Under the pieces are notes generated by a model. The model worked only from the letters and a program-made list of their open reading frames with translations. It was not told the DNA's origin and ran no database searches. The translations under genes were made by a program, and so were the position numbers. Below, piece after piece: positions 1-7,808 of a stretch of DNA of 64,000 bases. Each line of letters starts with the position of its first letter. Positions within the stretch are counted from its first letter, which is position 1. Source of the stretch: Actinomadura rupiterrae (GTDB taxonomy: Bacteria > Actinomycetota > Actinomycetes > Streptosporangiales > Streptosporangiaceae); assembly GCF_024172125.1 (NCBI RefSeq), contig NZ_JAMZEA010000007.1:372001-436000 (forward strand). Reading direction: 5' to 3'.

Positions 1-407
1 GCCTCGCCCATGGCGTTCGGCTCGTCGTAGGACGCGCCGCCGGGCTTGTGGTGGAGGTAGTGGAACTCGCCGACGCAGCTGATGCCGGCCAGCGCCATCT
101 CGGCGTAGACGGCGGTGGCGAGCTCGCGGTAGGAGTCGGGGTCCAGGCGGTCGGCGACCTTGTACATGGTGTCGCGCCACGTCCAGAAGGTGCCGCGGTC
201 CATCTGGACGCGGCCGCGGAGGGCTCGGTGGAAGGCGTGGGAGTGCGCGTTCGCCAGCCCCGGGAGGGTGAGGCCGCGCAGGCGCGGCGCGTCCGGCGGG
301 GCCGGGACGCCGCTGCTGATGCTGGTGATCCGCTCGCCGTCGGCCTCGATGAGGACGTCGGCGGCGACGCCGTCTCCGAGCCAGGCGTACTCGGCGTGCC
401 ATCGCAT
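1..407 (-). CDS. hutF: Formimidoylglutamate deiminase HutF (N-terminal part)
   Basis: Only the first 135 or so codons are inside the window; the gene continues beyond the left edge. It begins MRWHAEYAWLGDG and carries the amidohydrolase metal motif LPGLANAHSHAFHR near residue 50, followed by RGTFWTWRDTMY, which is typical of HutF. The enzyme deaminates N-formimidoyl-L-glutamate to N-formyl-L-glutamate with release of ammonia, in the cytoplasm. The ATG lies 9 bp beyond the stop of the M20 hydrolase gene, so the two are probably co-transcribed. A GTAGGGA block serves as ribosome binding site. Family assignment is strong from motif and hut context; the C-terminal half cannot be judged. Confidence 0.9.
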   Translation of the reverse strand, partial: MRWHAEYAWLGDGVAADVLIEADGERITSISSGVPAPPDAPRLRGLTLPGLANAHSHAFHRALRGRVQMDRGTFWTWRDTMYKVADRLDPDSYRELATAVYAEMALAGISCVGEFHYLHHKPGGASYDEPNAMGE

Positions 408-416
408 AAGGGATCC

Positions 417-1652
417 CTACCCGCGGACCAGGTCGGCCAGTACCGAGGCGAGGGCTTCCACACCCGCGAGGCAGTCGCCGGTCTCCGCGTGCTCGCTCGG
501 CGCGTGCGAGACGCCGGTCGGGTTCCGGACGAACAGCATCGCCGTCGGCAGCACCGCCGACAGGATGCCCGCGTCGTGCCCCGCGCCCGTGGGCAGCACC
601 GGGGCGCCGCCGAGCGCGCCCACGACCCGGTCGCGCAGCGCGAGGTTGAAGTCGACGACCTCGGTGTAGGACTCCTCGGTCAGCTCGACCGAGACGCCGT
701 GCCCCTCCCCCGCGGCGCGGGCCTGTTCGAGCACGTCCGAAACCGTCGCACGGACGGACCGCTCGTCCGGACCGCGGCTGTCGAGCCACGCGGCCACCGC
801 GGACGGGATCGCGTTCACGCCGCCCGGCACGACCTTCACCTTGCCGATCGTGGCGACGCTGTCGTGCCGCTCGGCGGACGCGCGGGCGGCGAGGACGGTC
901 GAGGCGAACGGCAGCATCGGGTCGCGGCGGTCGGCGAGCCGGGTCGTCCCGGCGTGGTTGCCCTCGCCGCGGAAGTCCAGCCGCCACCGGCCGTGCGGGA
1001 CGATCGCGGACGCGACACCGACGGGCGTGTCCGGCGCGAGCGCGCGGCCCTGCTCGACGTGCAGCTCGACGTAGCAGCCGATGCGCCCGAGCAGGTCGTC
1101 GTCGCGTCCGATCCCGGCGGGATCGACCCCGTTCGCCGCCGCGACCTCGCTGAACGTCCGCCCTTCGGCGTCGGTCAGCGCGCGCGCACGAGCGGGGTCG
1201 ATCGCCCCCGAAAGCAGCCGGGATCCGAGGCAGGCGACACCGAACCGCGCGCCTTCCTCTTCAGCGAACGCGCCGACCCCCAGCGGACGCGCCGGCTCGA
1301 TCCCCCGCGCGCGCATGAGGTCGATCGCCGCGAACGCCGAAACCACGCCGAGCGGCCCGTCGAACGCGCCGCCGCCAGGCACCGAGTCCAGGTGGCTTCC
1401 GGTAAGGACGGCGTCGTCGCGCCGTCCCGAAGCCGGATACCACCAGGCGAACAGGTTGCCGTTCCCGTCCGACTCGACCTCCAGCGAACGGGCACGGGCC
1501 TCGTCGAGGAACCAGTCGCGGCACTCCAGCTCGGACGGCGTCCACACGAAACGGTCGTAACCACCGGTTCCGGCGTCCCGTCCGATGGGCAGCAGCGCCG
1601 CCCACATCTCCTCGAAGCCCAACCCGTTCTCCCAGCCGCTCGGTTCAGACAT
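417..1652 (-). CDS. M20-family amidohydrolase (allantoate amidohydrolase / N-carbamoyl-amino-acid hydrolase type)
   Basis: A 411-residue zinc peptidase-like hydrolase. Visible M20 signatures are GSHLDSVPGGGAFDGPLG (first metal ligands), AFAEEEGARFG (catalytic Glu pair) and ELHVEQG. The C-terminal GHDAGILS and SHAPSEH blocks supply the last His ligands. The family hydrolyses N-carbamoyl or ureido amino acids. Its place between hutU and hutF suggests that here it processes the product of the HutF branch, that is N-formylglutamate, in place of a classical HutG; this is inference. The start chosen, MSEPSGW, avoids 32 upstream codons made of short repeats. No good Shine-Dalgarno precedes it, so the start is less certain than the family. 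Confidence 0.82.
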   Translation of the reverse strand: MSEPSGWENGLGFEEMWAALLPIGRDAGTGGYDRFVWTPSELECRDWFLDEARARSLEVESDGNGNLFAWWYPASGRRDDAVLTGSHLDSVPGGGAFDGPLGVVSAFAAIDLMRARGIEPARPLGVGAFAEEEGARFGVACLGSRLLSGAIDPARARALTDAEGRTFSEVAAANGVDPAGIGRDDDLLGRIGCYVELHVEQGRALAPDTPVGVASAIVPHGRWRLDFRGEGNHAGTTRLADRRDPMLPFASTVLAARASAERHDSVATIGKVKVVPGGVNAIPSAVAAWLDSRGPDERSVRATVSDVLEQARAAGEGHGVSVELTEESYTEVVDFNLALRDRVVGALGGAPVLPTGAGHDAGILSAVLPTAMLFVRNPTGVSHAPSEHAETGDCLAGVEALASVLADLVRG

Positions 1653-1779
1653 GACGCGCGAGGACCCGCACAACAACGCGCAAGGTTCCGCATGACGCGC
1701 GAGGACCCCCAGGATGCGGAAGGACTCGCATGGCGCGGGGACCCGCATGGCGCGGGGACCCGCATGAGGCGGGAGGCCC
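1650..1779. repeat. Short 17-bp repeats between hutU and the M20 gene
   Basis: Three exactly abutting 17-bp units start at 1729, 1746 and 1763. The first two are identical (CATGGCGCGGGGACCCG) and the third is degenerate. Two longer relatives (CATGACGCGCGAGGACCC) lie at 1650 and 1691. The array fills the intergenic space and the last copy overlaps the proposed M20 start codon. In the coding direction each unit carries an ATG followed by CGGGTCC. Confidence 0.8.
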
Positions 1780-1814
1780 GAGCCGCCTGGCGGGGCCCGG
1801 GTCCTCCCGGTGGA

Positions 1815-3473
1815 TCAGCTCTCGCGCATCGGGATGCGGACGCCGCGTTCGGCGGCGACGTCCTCGGCGCGCTCGTAGCCCGCGTCCACGTGCCGCATGA
1901 CGCCCGTGCCGGGGTCGTTGGTGAGGACGCGCTCCAGCTTCTGCCCCGCCAGATCGGTGCCGTCCGCGACGCAGACCTGGCCCGCGTGGATCGAGCGGCC
2001 GATGCCGACACCGCCGCCGTGGTGGATCGACACCCAGGTCGCGCCGGACGAGGTGTTCAGCATGGCGTTCAGCAGCGGCCAGTCGGCGATGGCGTCCGAG
2101 CCGTCCTTCATGCCCTCGGTCTCGCGGTACGGGGACGCGACCGAGCCGCAGTCCAGGTGGTCGCGGCCGAGCACGATCGGCGCGGAGATCTCGCCGCGCG
2201 CGACGAGGTCGTTGAACACCGCGCCGGCCTTGTCGCGCTCGCCGTAGCCGAGCCAGCAGATCCGCGACGGCAGGCCCTGGAAGTGCACCTTCTCGCCCGC
2301 CATCTTGATCCAGCGGGTCAGCTGCTCGTTCTCCGGGAACAGGTCCAGGATCGCCTTGTCGGTGCGCGCGATGTCCTTCGGGTCGCCCGACAGCGCCGCC
2401 CAGCGGAACGGGCCCTTGCCCTCGCAGAACAGCGGCCGGATGTACGCCGGGACGAACCCGGGGAACGCGAACGCGCGGTCGTAGCCCGCCGTCTGCGCCT
2501 CACCGCGGATCGAGTTGCCGTAGTCGAAGACCTCGGCGCCCGCGTCCATGAACCCGACCATGGCCTCCACATGCTTGGCCATCGACTGGCGGGCGCGGTC
2601 GGTGAAGCCCTGCGGGTCCTTGTCGCGCTCGGCGTCCCAGTCCTCGAACGCCACGCCGGACGGCAGGTACGCGAGCGGGTCGTGCGCGCTGGTCTGGTCG
2701 GTGACGATGTCGATCGGCGCGCCCCGGCGCAGCAGCTCGGGGACGACGTCGGCGGCGTTGCCGAGCAGGCCGATCGACAGCGGCTCGCGCTTGTCGCGGG
2801 CCTCGACGGCGAGGCGCAGCGCCTCGTCCAGCGAGTCGGCGCGGACGTCGCAGTAGCGGTGCTCGACGCGCCGGTCGATCCGGGACGGGTCGACCTCGAC
2901 GCAGATCGCGACGCCGCCGTTCATCGTCACCGCGAGCGGCTGCGCGCCGCCCATCCCGCCGAGCCCGGCGGTCAGCGTGATCGTCCCGGCCAGCGAGCCG
3001 CCGAACAGCTTGGCCGCGACGGCCGCGAACGTCTCGTAGGTGCCCTGCAGGATGCCCTGCGTGCCGATGTAGATCCACGAACCGGCGGTCATCTGCCCGT
3101 ACATGGTGAGGCCCTCGGCCTCCAGCCGCCGGAACTCGTCCCAGTTCGCCCACTGCGGGACGAGGTTGGAGTTCGCGATCAGCACCCGCGGCGCCCACTC
3201 GTGCGTGCGGAAGATCCCGACCGGCTTGCCGGACTGGACGAGCAGCGTCTCGTCCCCGTCCAGGGACTCCAGCGAGCGGACGATCCCGTCGAAGGAGTTC
3301 CAGTCGCGGGCGGCCTTGCCGGTGCCGCCGTACACCACGAGCTTGTCGGGGTGCTCGGCGACCTCCGGGTCCAGGTTGTTCTGGAGCATGCGCAGGGCGG
3401 CCTCCTGCGGCCAGCCCTTGGCGGTGGTGAGCTGCGTGCCGCGCGGCGCGCGGACGGGGCGGGGACCGGACAT
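1815..3473 (-). CDS. hutU: Urocanate hydratase HutU
   Basis: A 552-residue protein, the normal length for urocanase, which hydrates urocanate to 4-imidazolone-5-propionate using tightly bound NAD+. The urocanase signature FQGLPSRICWLGYGERD is present, including the active-site-region Cys. A glycine-rich NAD-binding segment, LTAGLGGMGGAQPLA, is also visible. The start MSGPRPVRAP is chosen because GAGGAG lies about 8 nt upstream; a start 13 codons earlier is possible but lacks this. It follows hutH by 53 bp and precedes the M20 gene, so it is the second gene of the hut operon as transcribed. Standard codon use and full length. Confidence 0.96.
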   Translation of the reverse strand: MSGPRPVRAPRGTQLTTAKGWPQEAALRMLQNNLDPEVAEHPDKLVVYGGTGKAARDWNSFDGIVRSLESLDGDETLLVQSGKPVGIFRTHEWAPRVLIANSNLVPQWANWDEFRRLEAEGLTMYGQMTAGSWIYIGTQGILQGTYETFAAVAAKLFGGSLAGTITLTAGLGGMGGAQPLAVTMNGGVAICVEVDPSRIDRRVEHRYCDVRADSLDEALRLAVEARDKREPLSIGLLGNAADVVPELLRRGAPIDIVTDQTSAHDPLAYLPSGVAFEDWDAERDKDPQGFTDRARQSMAKHVEAMVGFMDAGAEVFDYGNSIRGEAQTAGYDRAFAFPGFVPAYIRPLFCEGKGPFRWAALSGDPKDIARTDKAILDLFPENEQLTRWIKMAGEKVHFQGLPSRICWLGYGERDKAGAVFNDLVARGEISAPIVLGRDHLDCGSVASPYRETEGMKDGSDAIADWPLLNAMLNTSSGATWVSIHHGGGVGIGRSIHAGQVCVADGTDLAGQKLERVLTNDPGTGVMRHVDAGYERAEDVAAERGVRIPMRES

Positions 3474-3526
3474 GAGGGATCTCCTCGGAACGACGGGTCG
3501 CGCGCGGGTCACCGCGCGCGCGGGAT

Positions 3527-5086
3527 TCAGGACAGGGGGCCGGTGACGGACTCGGCGGCGGCGACGAGCGAGCCGTCCCGCACCAGCTCGGTGGTGGCGG
3601 CGATCTCGGGGGCGAGGTGGCGGTCCGGGCCGGGGCCGGGCACGCCGCCCTCGCGCAGCCGCGCCACGACCGCGGCCGTCGCCGGGCCCGGACGCAGCGG
3701 GGCGCGCAGCTCCAGCGCGCGGGCCGCCGCCATGATCTCGATGGCGACGACCTGGGTCAGGCCGTCCACCGCCCGGCGCAGCTTGCGCGCGGCGTTCCAG
3801 CCCATGGACACGTGGTCCTCCTGCATCGCCGAGCTCGGGATCGAGTCGGCCGACGACGGCACCGCGTGCCGCTTCAGGTCGCTGACGATCGCGGCCTGCG
3901 TGTACTGCGCGATCATCAGCCCGGAGTCCACCCCCGGGTCGTCGGCGAGGAACGCCGGCAGCCCGAACGAGCGGGCCTTGTCGAGCAGCCGGTCGGTGCG
4001 GCGCTCCGACATCGACGCGACGTCCGCGGTCGGGACGGCCAGGAAGTCCAGCACGTACGCGACGGGCGCGCCGTGGAAGTTGCCGTTCGACTCGACCCGC
4101 CCGTCCGGCAGGACGACCGGGTTGTCCACGGCCGAGGCCAACTCGCGGGACGCGACCAGCTCGGCGTGCGCGAGCGTGTCGCGGGCCGCGCCGTTCACCT
4201 GCGGGGCGCAGCGCAGCGAGTAGGCGTCCTGGACGCGGGTGCAGTCCGGGCCGCGGTGCGACGCCATGATCGGCGAGTCGGCGAGCAGCGCGCGCAGGTT
4301 CGCGGCCGAGATCCCCTGCCCGGGGTGCGGGCGCAGCGCCTGCAGGTCGGCGGCGAACACCCGGTCGGTGCCGAGCAGCGCCTCCACGCTCATCGCGGCG
4401 GCGAGGTCGGCGGCGGTGAACAGCCGGTGCAGGTCGCGGATGGCGAGGACCAGCATGCCGAGCATGCCGTCCGTGCCGTTCAGCAGGGCCAGGCCCTCCT
4501 TCGCACCGAGCGTGACCGGCTCGATCCCGGCCTCGGCCAGCGCGTCCTTCGCCTCGCGGAGATCAACCTTGGCATCCCGGACCTGGCCCTCGCCGATCAG
4601 CGCGAGCGCGCAGTGCGCCAGCGGCGCGAGGTCACCGGAGCAGCCGAGGCTGCCGTGCTCGTGGACGATCGGGGTGATGCCCGCGTTCAGCAGCGCCGCG
4701 AACGCCCTCGCCGTCGCGGGCTGCACGCCCGTCCGGCCGGTCGCGAGGGTGTGCAGGCGCAGCAGCATCAGCGCCCGGACGACCTCCCGCTCCACCTCCG
4801 GGCCGGACCCGGCGGCGTGCGAGCGCACGATGTTCAGCTGGAGCCGCGCCCGCAGCTCCGGCGCGATGTGCCGGGTCGCGAGCGCCCCGAACCCGGTCGA
4901 GACGCCGTACACCGGCGTCGGACGCGACTCCAGCTCCTCGATCGCGGCCCGCGAGTCGGTGATCGCCTTCATCGCCTCGTCGGTCAGCGCGACCCGCGCG
5001 CCGTCCCGGGCCACCGCGACGACCTCAGCGAAGGTCAGCGGTTCCGGTCCGACCTGGATGTTCGTGTCCCCCATGCCGAAACTCAT
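3527..5086 (-). CDS. hutH: Histidine ammonia-lyase HutH
   Basis: A 519-residue MIO enzyme that deaminates L-histidine to trans-urocanate, the first step of the hut pathway. Seen in sequence: catalytic Tyr in VYGVSTGFGAL, the cofactor segment GSLGCSGDLAPLAH, LALLNGT with the MIO-contacting Asn, DAYSLRCAPQV, and QEDHVSMG with the conserved Glu. The triad that cyclises to MIO is Cys-Ser-Gly rather than Ala-Ser-Gly, a variation the family signature allows and which I recall from Streptomyces enzymes. First gene of the minus-strand hut operon, divergent from the IclR gene. The start could also be MGDTNIQ, four codons later. Confidence 0.95.
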   Translation of the reverse strand: MSFGMGDTNIQVGPEPLTFAEVVAVARDGARVALTDEAMKAITDSRAAIEELESRPTPVYGVSTGFGALATRHIAPELRARLQLNIVRSHAAGSGPEVEREVVRALMLLRLHTLATGRTGVQPATARAFAALLNAGITPIVHEHGSLGCSGDLAPLAHCALALIGEGQVRDAKVDLREAKDALAEAGIEPVTLGAKEGLALLNGTDGMLGMLVLAIRDLHRLFTAADLAAAMSVEALLGTDRVFAADLQALRPHPGQGISAANLRALLADSPIMASHRGPDCTRVQDAYSLRCAPQVNGAARDTLAHAELVASRELASAVDNPVVLPDGRVESNGNFHGAPVAYVLDFLAVPTADVASMSERRTDRLLDKARSFGLPAFLADDPGVDSGLMIAQYTQAAIVSDLKRHAVPSSADSIPSSAMQEDHVSMGWNAARKLRRAVDGLTQVVAIEIMAAARALELRAPLRPGPATAAVVARLREGGVPGPGPDRHLAPEIAATTELVRDGSLVAAAESVTGPLS

Positions 5087-5139
5087 ACCCCCATTGCAGC
5101 GCGCGGACCGCGCCCCCGCGACCCGCCCGGACCGGGTCC

Positions 5140-5157
5140 TGTCTCAGATACGAGACA
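5140..5157. promoter_or_regulatory. Probable IclR operator between hutH and the IclR gene
   Basis: A perfect 6+6 inverted repeat, TGTCTC-N6-GAGACA, sits in the divergent intergenic region. Its right arm overlaps GACAAT (5154-5159), a -10-like hexamer exactly 6 nt before the IclR start codon, so bound repressor would block that promoter. It is 54 bp upstream of the hutH start. Assignment to the adjacent IclR protein is inference from position. Confidence 0.55.
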
Positions 5158-5165
5158 ATGGCCGC

Positions 5166-6116
5166 ATGACCGAGAACTCCGCCTCAGCGGTCGGCAGCGG
5201 GCGCGAGCCGCCCTCCAGCGGCCCGGCGGACGCTGGAGGGCGCGAGGCCGCGGCCGGGGGCGGGCGCGAGGCCGCGGCCAGGGACGGGCGCGAGGCCGCG
5301 GCCAGGGACGGGCGCGAGGCCGCGGCCAGGGACGGGCGCGAGGCGGCCGCTGGGGGCGGGCAGGTGCCGGCGGCGCGGCGGGCGCTCGCGGTGCTGCGGC
5401 TGCTCGCCGCGTCGGCGGGCCCGCTGCCCGCCTCGGCCATCGCCCGCGAGCTGGGCCTGCCCCGGTCGTCCACCTACCACCTGCTGACCGCCATGGCCGA
5501 GGACGGCTTCGTCTCCTACGTCCCCGAGGACCGGCGCTGGGGCCTCGGCGTCGCCGCCTTCGAGATCGGCTCCGCCTACCTGCGGCACGGCCCGCTCGAA
5601 CGCCTCGCCCGCCCGCTGCTGCGCCGCCTGGTCGACCGCACCGGCGACATCGCCCAGCTCGGCGTCCTGCACGGCGCCGAGACCCTCTACCTGCTGAAGG
5701 AGCAGCCCACGCGGCGGCAGGCCACCCTGGTCACCGACGTCGGCGTCCGGATGCCCGCCCAGCTCACCGCGAGCGGCCTGTCCATGCTCGCCCACCTGCC
5801 CGCCGCGCAGGTCCGCGCCCTGTTCCCCGGCCCGCTCGTGGACCGCACCGGCCGCGGCCCGGCCTCGCTGCGCGAGCTGCGGCGCGTCCTGTCCGAGGAC
5901 GCCCGGCGCGGCTGGTCCGCCGAGGACGGCCAGGTCACCGAGGGCTTCGCGTCCATCGCCGCCTGCTCCTTCGACCACACCGGCCACCCGACCGCCGCGA
6001 TCACCGTCACTTTCCGCCGCGAGACCCGCCCCGAGGAGACCTGGCCCGACCTGGCAGCCGAAGTCCGCCGCACCGCCGCCGACCTCACCCAAAGACTCGG
6101 CGGCAAACAGAAATGA
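5166..6116 (+). CDS. IclR-family transcriptional regulator
   Basis: A 316-residue cytoplasmic DNA-binding regulator. Residues about 65-125 form the winged helix (RALAVLRLLAAS, then the recognition region LGLPRSSTYHLLTAM). The rest is the IclR effector domain (GDIAQLGVLHG, VTDVGVRMPAQLTASG, TEGFASIAACSFD). The N-terminus is unusual: about 60 low-complexity residues including five copies of an eight-residue GREAAARD-like unit. It lies divergent from hutH and convergent with the ABC transporter, so it probably controls the hut operon, the transporter, or both. The ATG is 6 nt after a -10-like GACAAT, suggesting a leaderless transcript. Effector unknown; histidine or urocanate would be natural guesses. 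Confidence 0.88.
   Translation: MTENSASAVGSGREPPSSGPADAGGREAAAGGGREAAARDGREAAARDGREAAARDGREAAAGGGQVPAARRALAVLRLLAASAGPLPASAIARELGLPRSSTYHLLTAMAEDGFVSYVPEDRRWGLGVAAFEIGSAYLRHGPLERLARPLLRRLVDRTGDIAQLGVLHGAETLYLLKEQPTRRQATLVTDVGVRMPAQLTASGLSMLAHLPAAQVRALFPGPLVDRTGRGPASLRELRRVLSEDARRGWSAEDGQVTEGFASIAACSFDHTGHPTAAITVTFRRETRPEETWPDLAAEVRRTAADLTQRLGGKQK
5238..5357 (+). repeat. Five in-frame 24-bp tandem repeats in the IclR gene
   Basis: Units start at 5238, 5262, 5286, 5310 and 5334. The middle three are essentially identical and encode GREAAARD; the outer ones encode GREAAAGG. The period is a multiple of three, so copy number can change without loss of frame. The array lies in the linker before the helix-turn-helix. 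Confidence 0.9.
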
Positions 6117-6120
6117 AAAA

Positions 6121-6142
6121 GCCCGCACGATAACGTGCGGGC
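6121..6142. terminator. Bidirectional terminator between the IclR gene and the transporter operon
   Basis: A perfect 9-bp stem, GCCCGCACG / CGTGCGGGC, with a 4-nt ATAA loop. It is preceded by GAAAAA and followed by CTTTC, so both strands carry a short T-rich side. It starts 4 nt after the IclR stop and ends 18 nt before the convergent binding-protein stop. Confidence 0.85.
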
Positions 6143-6160
6143 CTTTCATGGGAAACGGCG

Positions 6161-7087
6161 TCAGGAGGCGATGCCGGCCTTCTTCAGCCAGTCCTTGGCG
6201 ACGTCGCGCGCCTCGGCCTTGTCGACGGACATCTTGGAGTTCATGTCCAGGAGGTCCTGCGTGGTCAGCTTGGCCGCGATCGCGTTCAGGACGCCCTGGG
6301 CATCGGCGTTGACCTTGCTGCGGTAGATCAGCGGGGTGACGTTCTGGGCCGGGAAAACATTCTTCGGGTCTTCGAGGGCCACGAAGTTGTTCTTGGTGAT
6401 GGCGGCGTCGGTCGAGAAAAGATTCGCCGCCTGGATCTGGCCCTGCTTCAGGCGCGCCACGGTGATGGGGCCCGCGGTGTCGAGGGACTTGAATTCCTTG
6501 AATTCAATGCCGTACTTTTCCTTGATTCCGACCAGGCCGGACTCGCGGGTCTTGAATTCGGACGGGCCGCCGAAGGTGATGGTGGACGCGACCGGCTTGA
6601 GGTCGGCGATGGTCTTCAGCTTGTCCTTGTCGGCCGTCTCCTTGGTGACGACGACCGAGTCCTTGTCCTCGGCCTTGGCCGAGTTGAGGATGCCGAGCGT
6701 GGACGGCAGCTTCTGGCCGAGGGCGGCGTTGACCTCGTCGGTCGTCGCGGCGGTCGCCTTCGGGTCGATGTGCAGCAGCAGGTTGCCGTTGTACTCGGGG
6801 ACGATCGCGAGCTGCCCGGACTGGATGGCCTTGTAGTAGGCCTCGCGGGTGCCGGCGACCTTGGTCTCGGCCTTGATGCCCTTGGCCTTGAGGGCCTGGG
6901 CGTAGACCTCGCCGAGGGCCTGGCTCTCGGGGAAGTCGGCGGTGCCGATCACCAGCGTGCCGCCACCGCCACCGCCTCCGGTCGAGCCGCCGAGCGGGTT
7001 CTTGTCGCCACCGCCGCCGCCCCCGCAGGCCGACAGCGCCAGCGCGCCCACGAGCAGTACGGCGGCGCCGCGCATCTTGGAGATCAT
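6161..7087 (-). CDS. ABC transporter substrate-binding lipoprotein, glycine-betaine/OpuAC type
   Basis: A 308-residue secreted lipoprotein. Residues 1-21 are a lipoprotein signal ending in lipobox LSAC; a long glycine-rich spacer follows. The mature domain (GTADFPESQALGEVYAQALKAKG, IQSGQLAIVPEYNGNLL) is the OpuAC/ProX fold that binds quaternary amines and, in the HutX branch, histidine. It is the last gene of a four-gene minus-strand operon with two permeases and an ATPase. Closeness to hut genes makes histidine, urocanate or a trimethylated histidine relative plausible substrates, but the binding cage cannot be read with confidence from sequence alone. Confidence 0.88.
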   Translation of the reverse strand: MISKMRGAAVLLVGALALSACGGGGGGDKNPLGGSTGGGGGGGTLVIGTADFPESQALGEVYAQALKAKGIKAETKVAGTREAYYKAIQSGQLAIVPEYNGNLLLHIDPKATAATTDEVNAALGQKLPSTLGILNSAKAEDKDSVVVTKETADKDKLKTIADLKPVASTITFGGPSEFKTRESGLVGIKEKYGIEFKEFKSLDTAGPITVARLKQGQIQAANLFSTDAAITKNNFVALEDPKNVFPAQNVTPLIYRSKVNADAQGVLNAIAAKLTTQDLLDMNSKMSVDKAEARDVAKDWLKKAGIAS

Positions 7088-7121
7088 CTGAACGGTCCTT
7101 TCGCAGGGACTTCGGTGTGAG

Positions 7122-7808
7122 TCAGGAGGTGCGCCGCAGGCCCGGCGAGACCGCGACCCGGCGCAGCAGGGCGAACACGAACTGGATGAGGAAGGCGAGC
7201 AGGATGACCAGGAGCGCGCCGCCCGCGGTGCTGGAGTACTCCTGCCGCTTGAGGCCGTCCACGATGAACCGGCCGAGGCCGCCGAGGCCGACGTAGGCGG
7301 CGATGGTCGCGGTGGAGACGATCTGGATCGCCGCGGTGCGCAGGCCGAGCAGCACCAGCGGCAGCGCCATCGGCGCCTCCACCCGCCAGAGCACCTGGGT
7401 GCCGGTCATGCCCATGCCCTCCGCCGCGTCCCGCAGGCCGGGCTCGACCTGCTGGACGCCGGTGTAGGCGTTCACCAGGACGGGCGGGATGGCGAGGACG
7501 ATCAGCGGGATCAGCGTCGGGACCAGGCTGGACGAGGTGACCAGCACGGCCAGGATGAGCAGGCCGAGGGTCGGCAGCGCCCGCGCGCCGTTGGCGGACG
7601 CGATCACCGAGAAGCCGAAGAACGAGGCGGCCCTCCCGCGCCGGACGTGCCCGAGCAGCAGCCCGACCGGCAGCGCGATCAGGACGGTGATCGCGAACGC
7701 GAGGCCGGAGTACCAGAGGTGCTCGGTGAGGCGGTGCGGGATGCCGTCGGTGCCGTGCCACTGCTGGCCGTGGAAGAACCAGCGGATCGCGTCGAGGATG
7801 GCGTTCAC
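7122..7808 (-). CDS. ABC transporter permease, OpuC/quaternary-amine type
   Basis: A 228-residue inner-membrane permease with about five hydrophobic segments. The conserved cytoplasmic coupling loop is visible as GLRDAAEGMGMTGTQVLWRVEAPMALP, followed by STATIAAYVGLGGLG, both typical of OpuCB/OpuCD permeases. The ATG overlaps the end of the upstream permease gene by 4 bp, indicating translational coupling. It is one of two paired permeases that should form the heterodimeric channel served by the ATPase encoded upstream. Confidence 0.9.
   Translation of the reverse strand: MNAILDAIRWFFHGQQWHGTDGIPHRLTEHLWYSGLAFAITVLIALPVGLLLGHVRRGRAASFFGFSVIASANGARALPTLGLLILAVLVTSSSLVPTLIPLIVLAIPPVLVNAYTGVQQVEPGLRDAAEGMGMTGTQVLWRVEAPMALPLVLLGLRTAAIQIVSTATIAAYVGLGGLGRFIVDGLKRQEYSSTAGGALLVILLAFLIQFVFALLRRVAVSPGLRRTS

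Noticed and set aside
417..1652. Assignment of the M20 gene to purine catabolism as allantoate amidohydrolase
   Set aside because: It lies inside the hut operon, about 48 kb from the ureide genes, which already include allantoicase for allantoate.
48..4223. A plus-strand open frame of about 1,390 codons over the hut genes
   Set aside because: Antisense shadow of hutF, the M20 gene, hutU and hutH; no recognisable domain.
4640..4690. HutH Cys-Ser-Gly triad as a possible loss of function
   Set aside because: The family signature permits Ala, Ser or Cys at this position, and other catalytic residues are intact, so HutH is taken as active.
5238..5357. Possible CRISPR or mobile-element repeat in the IclR gene
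   Set aside because: Units abut, are in frame and encode a low-complexity linker.
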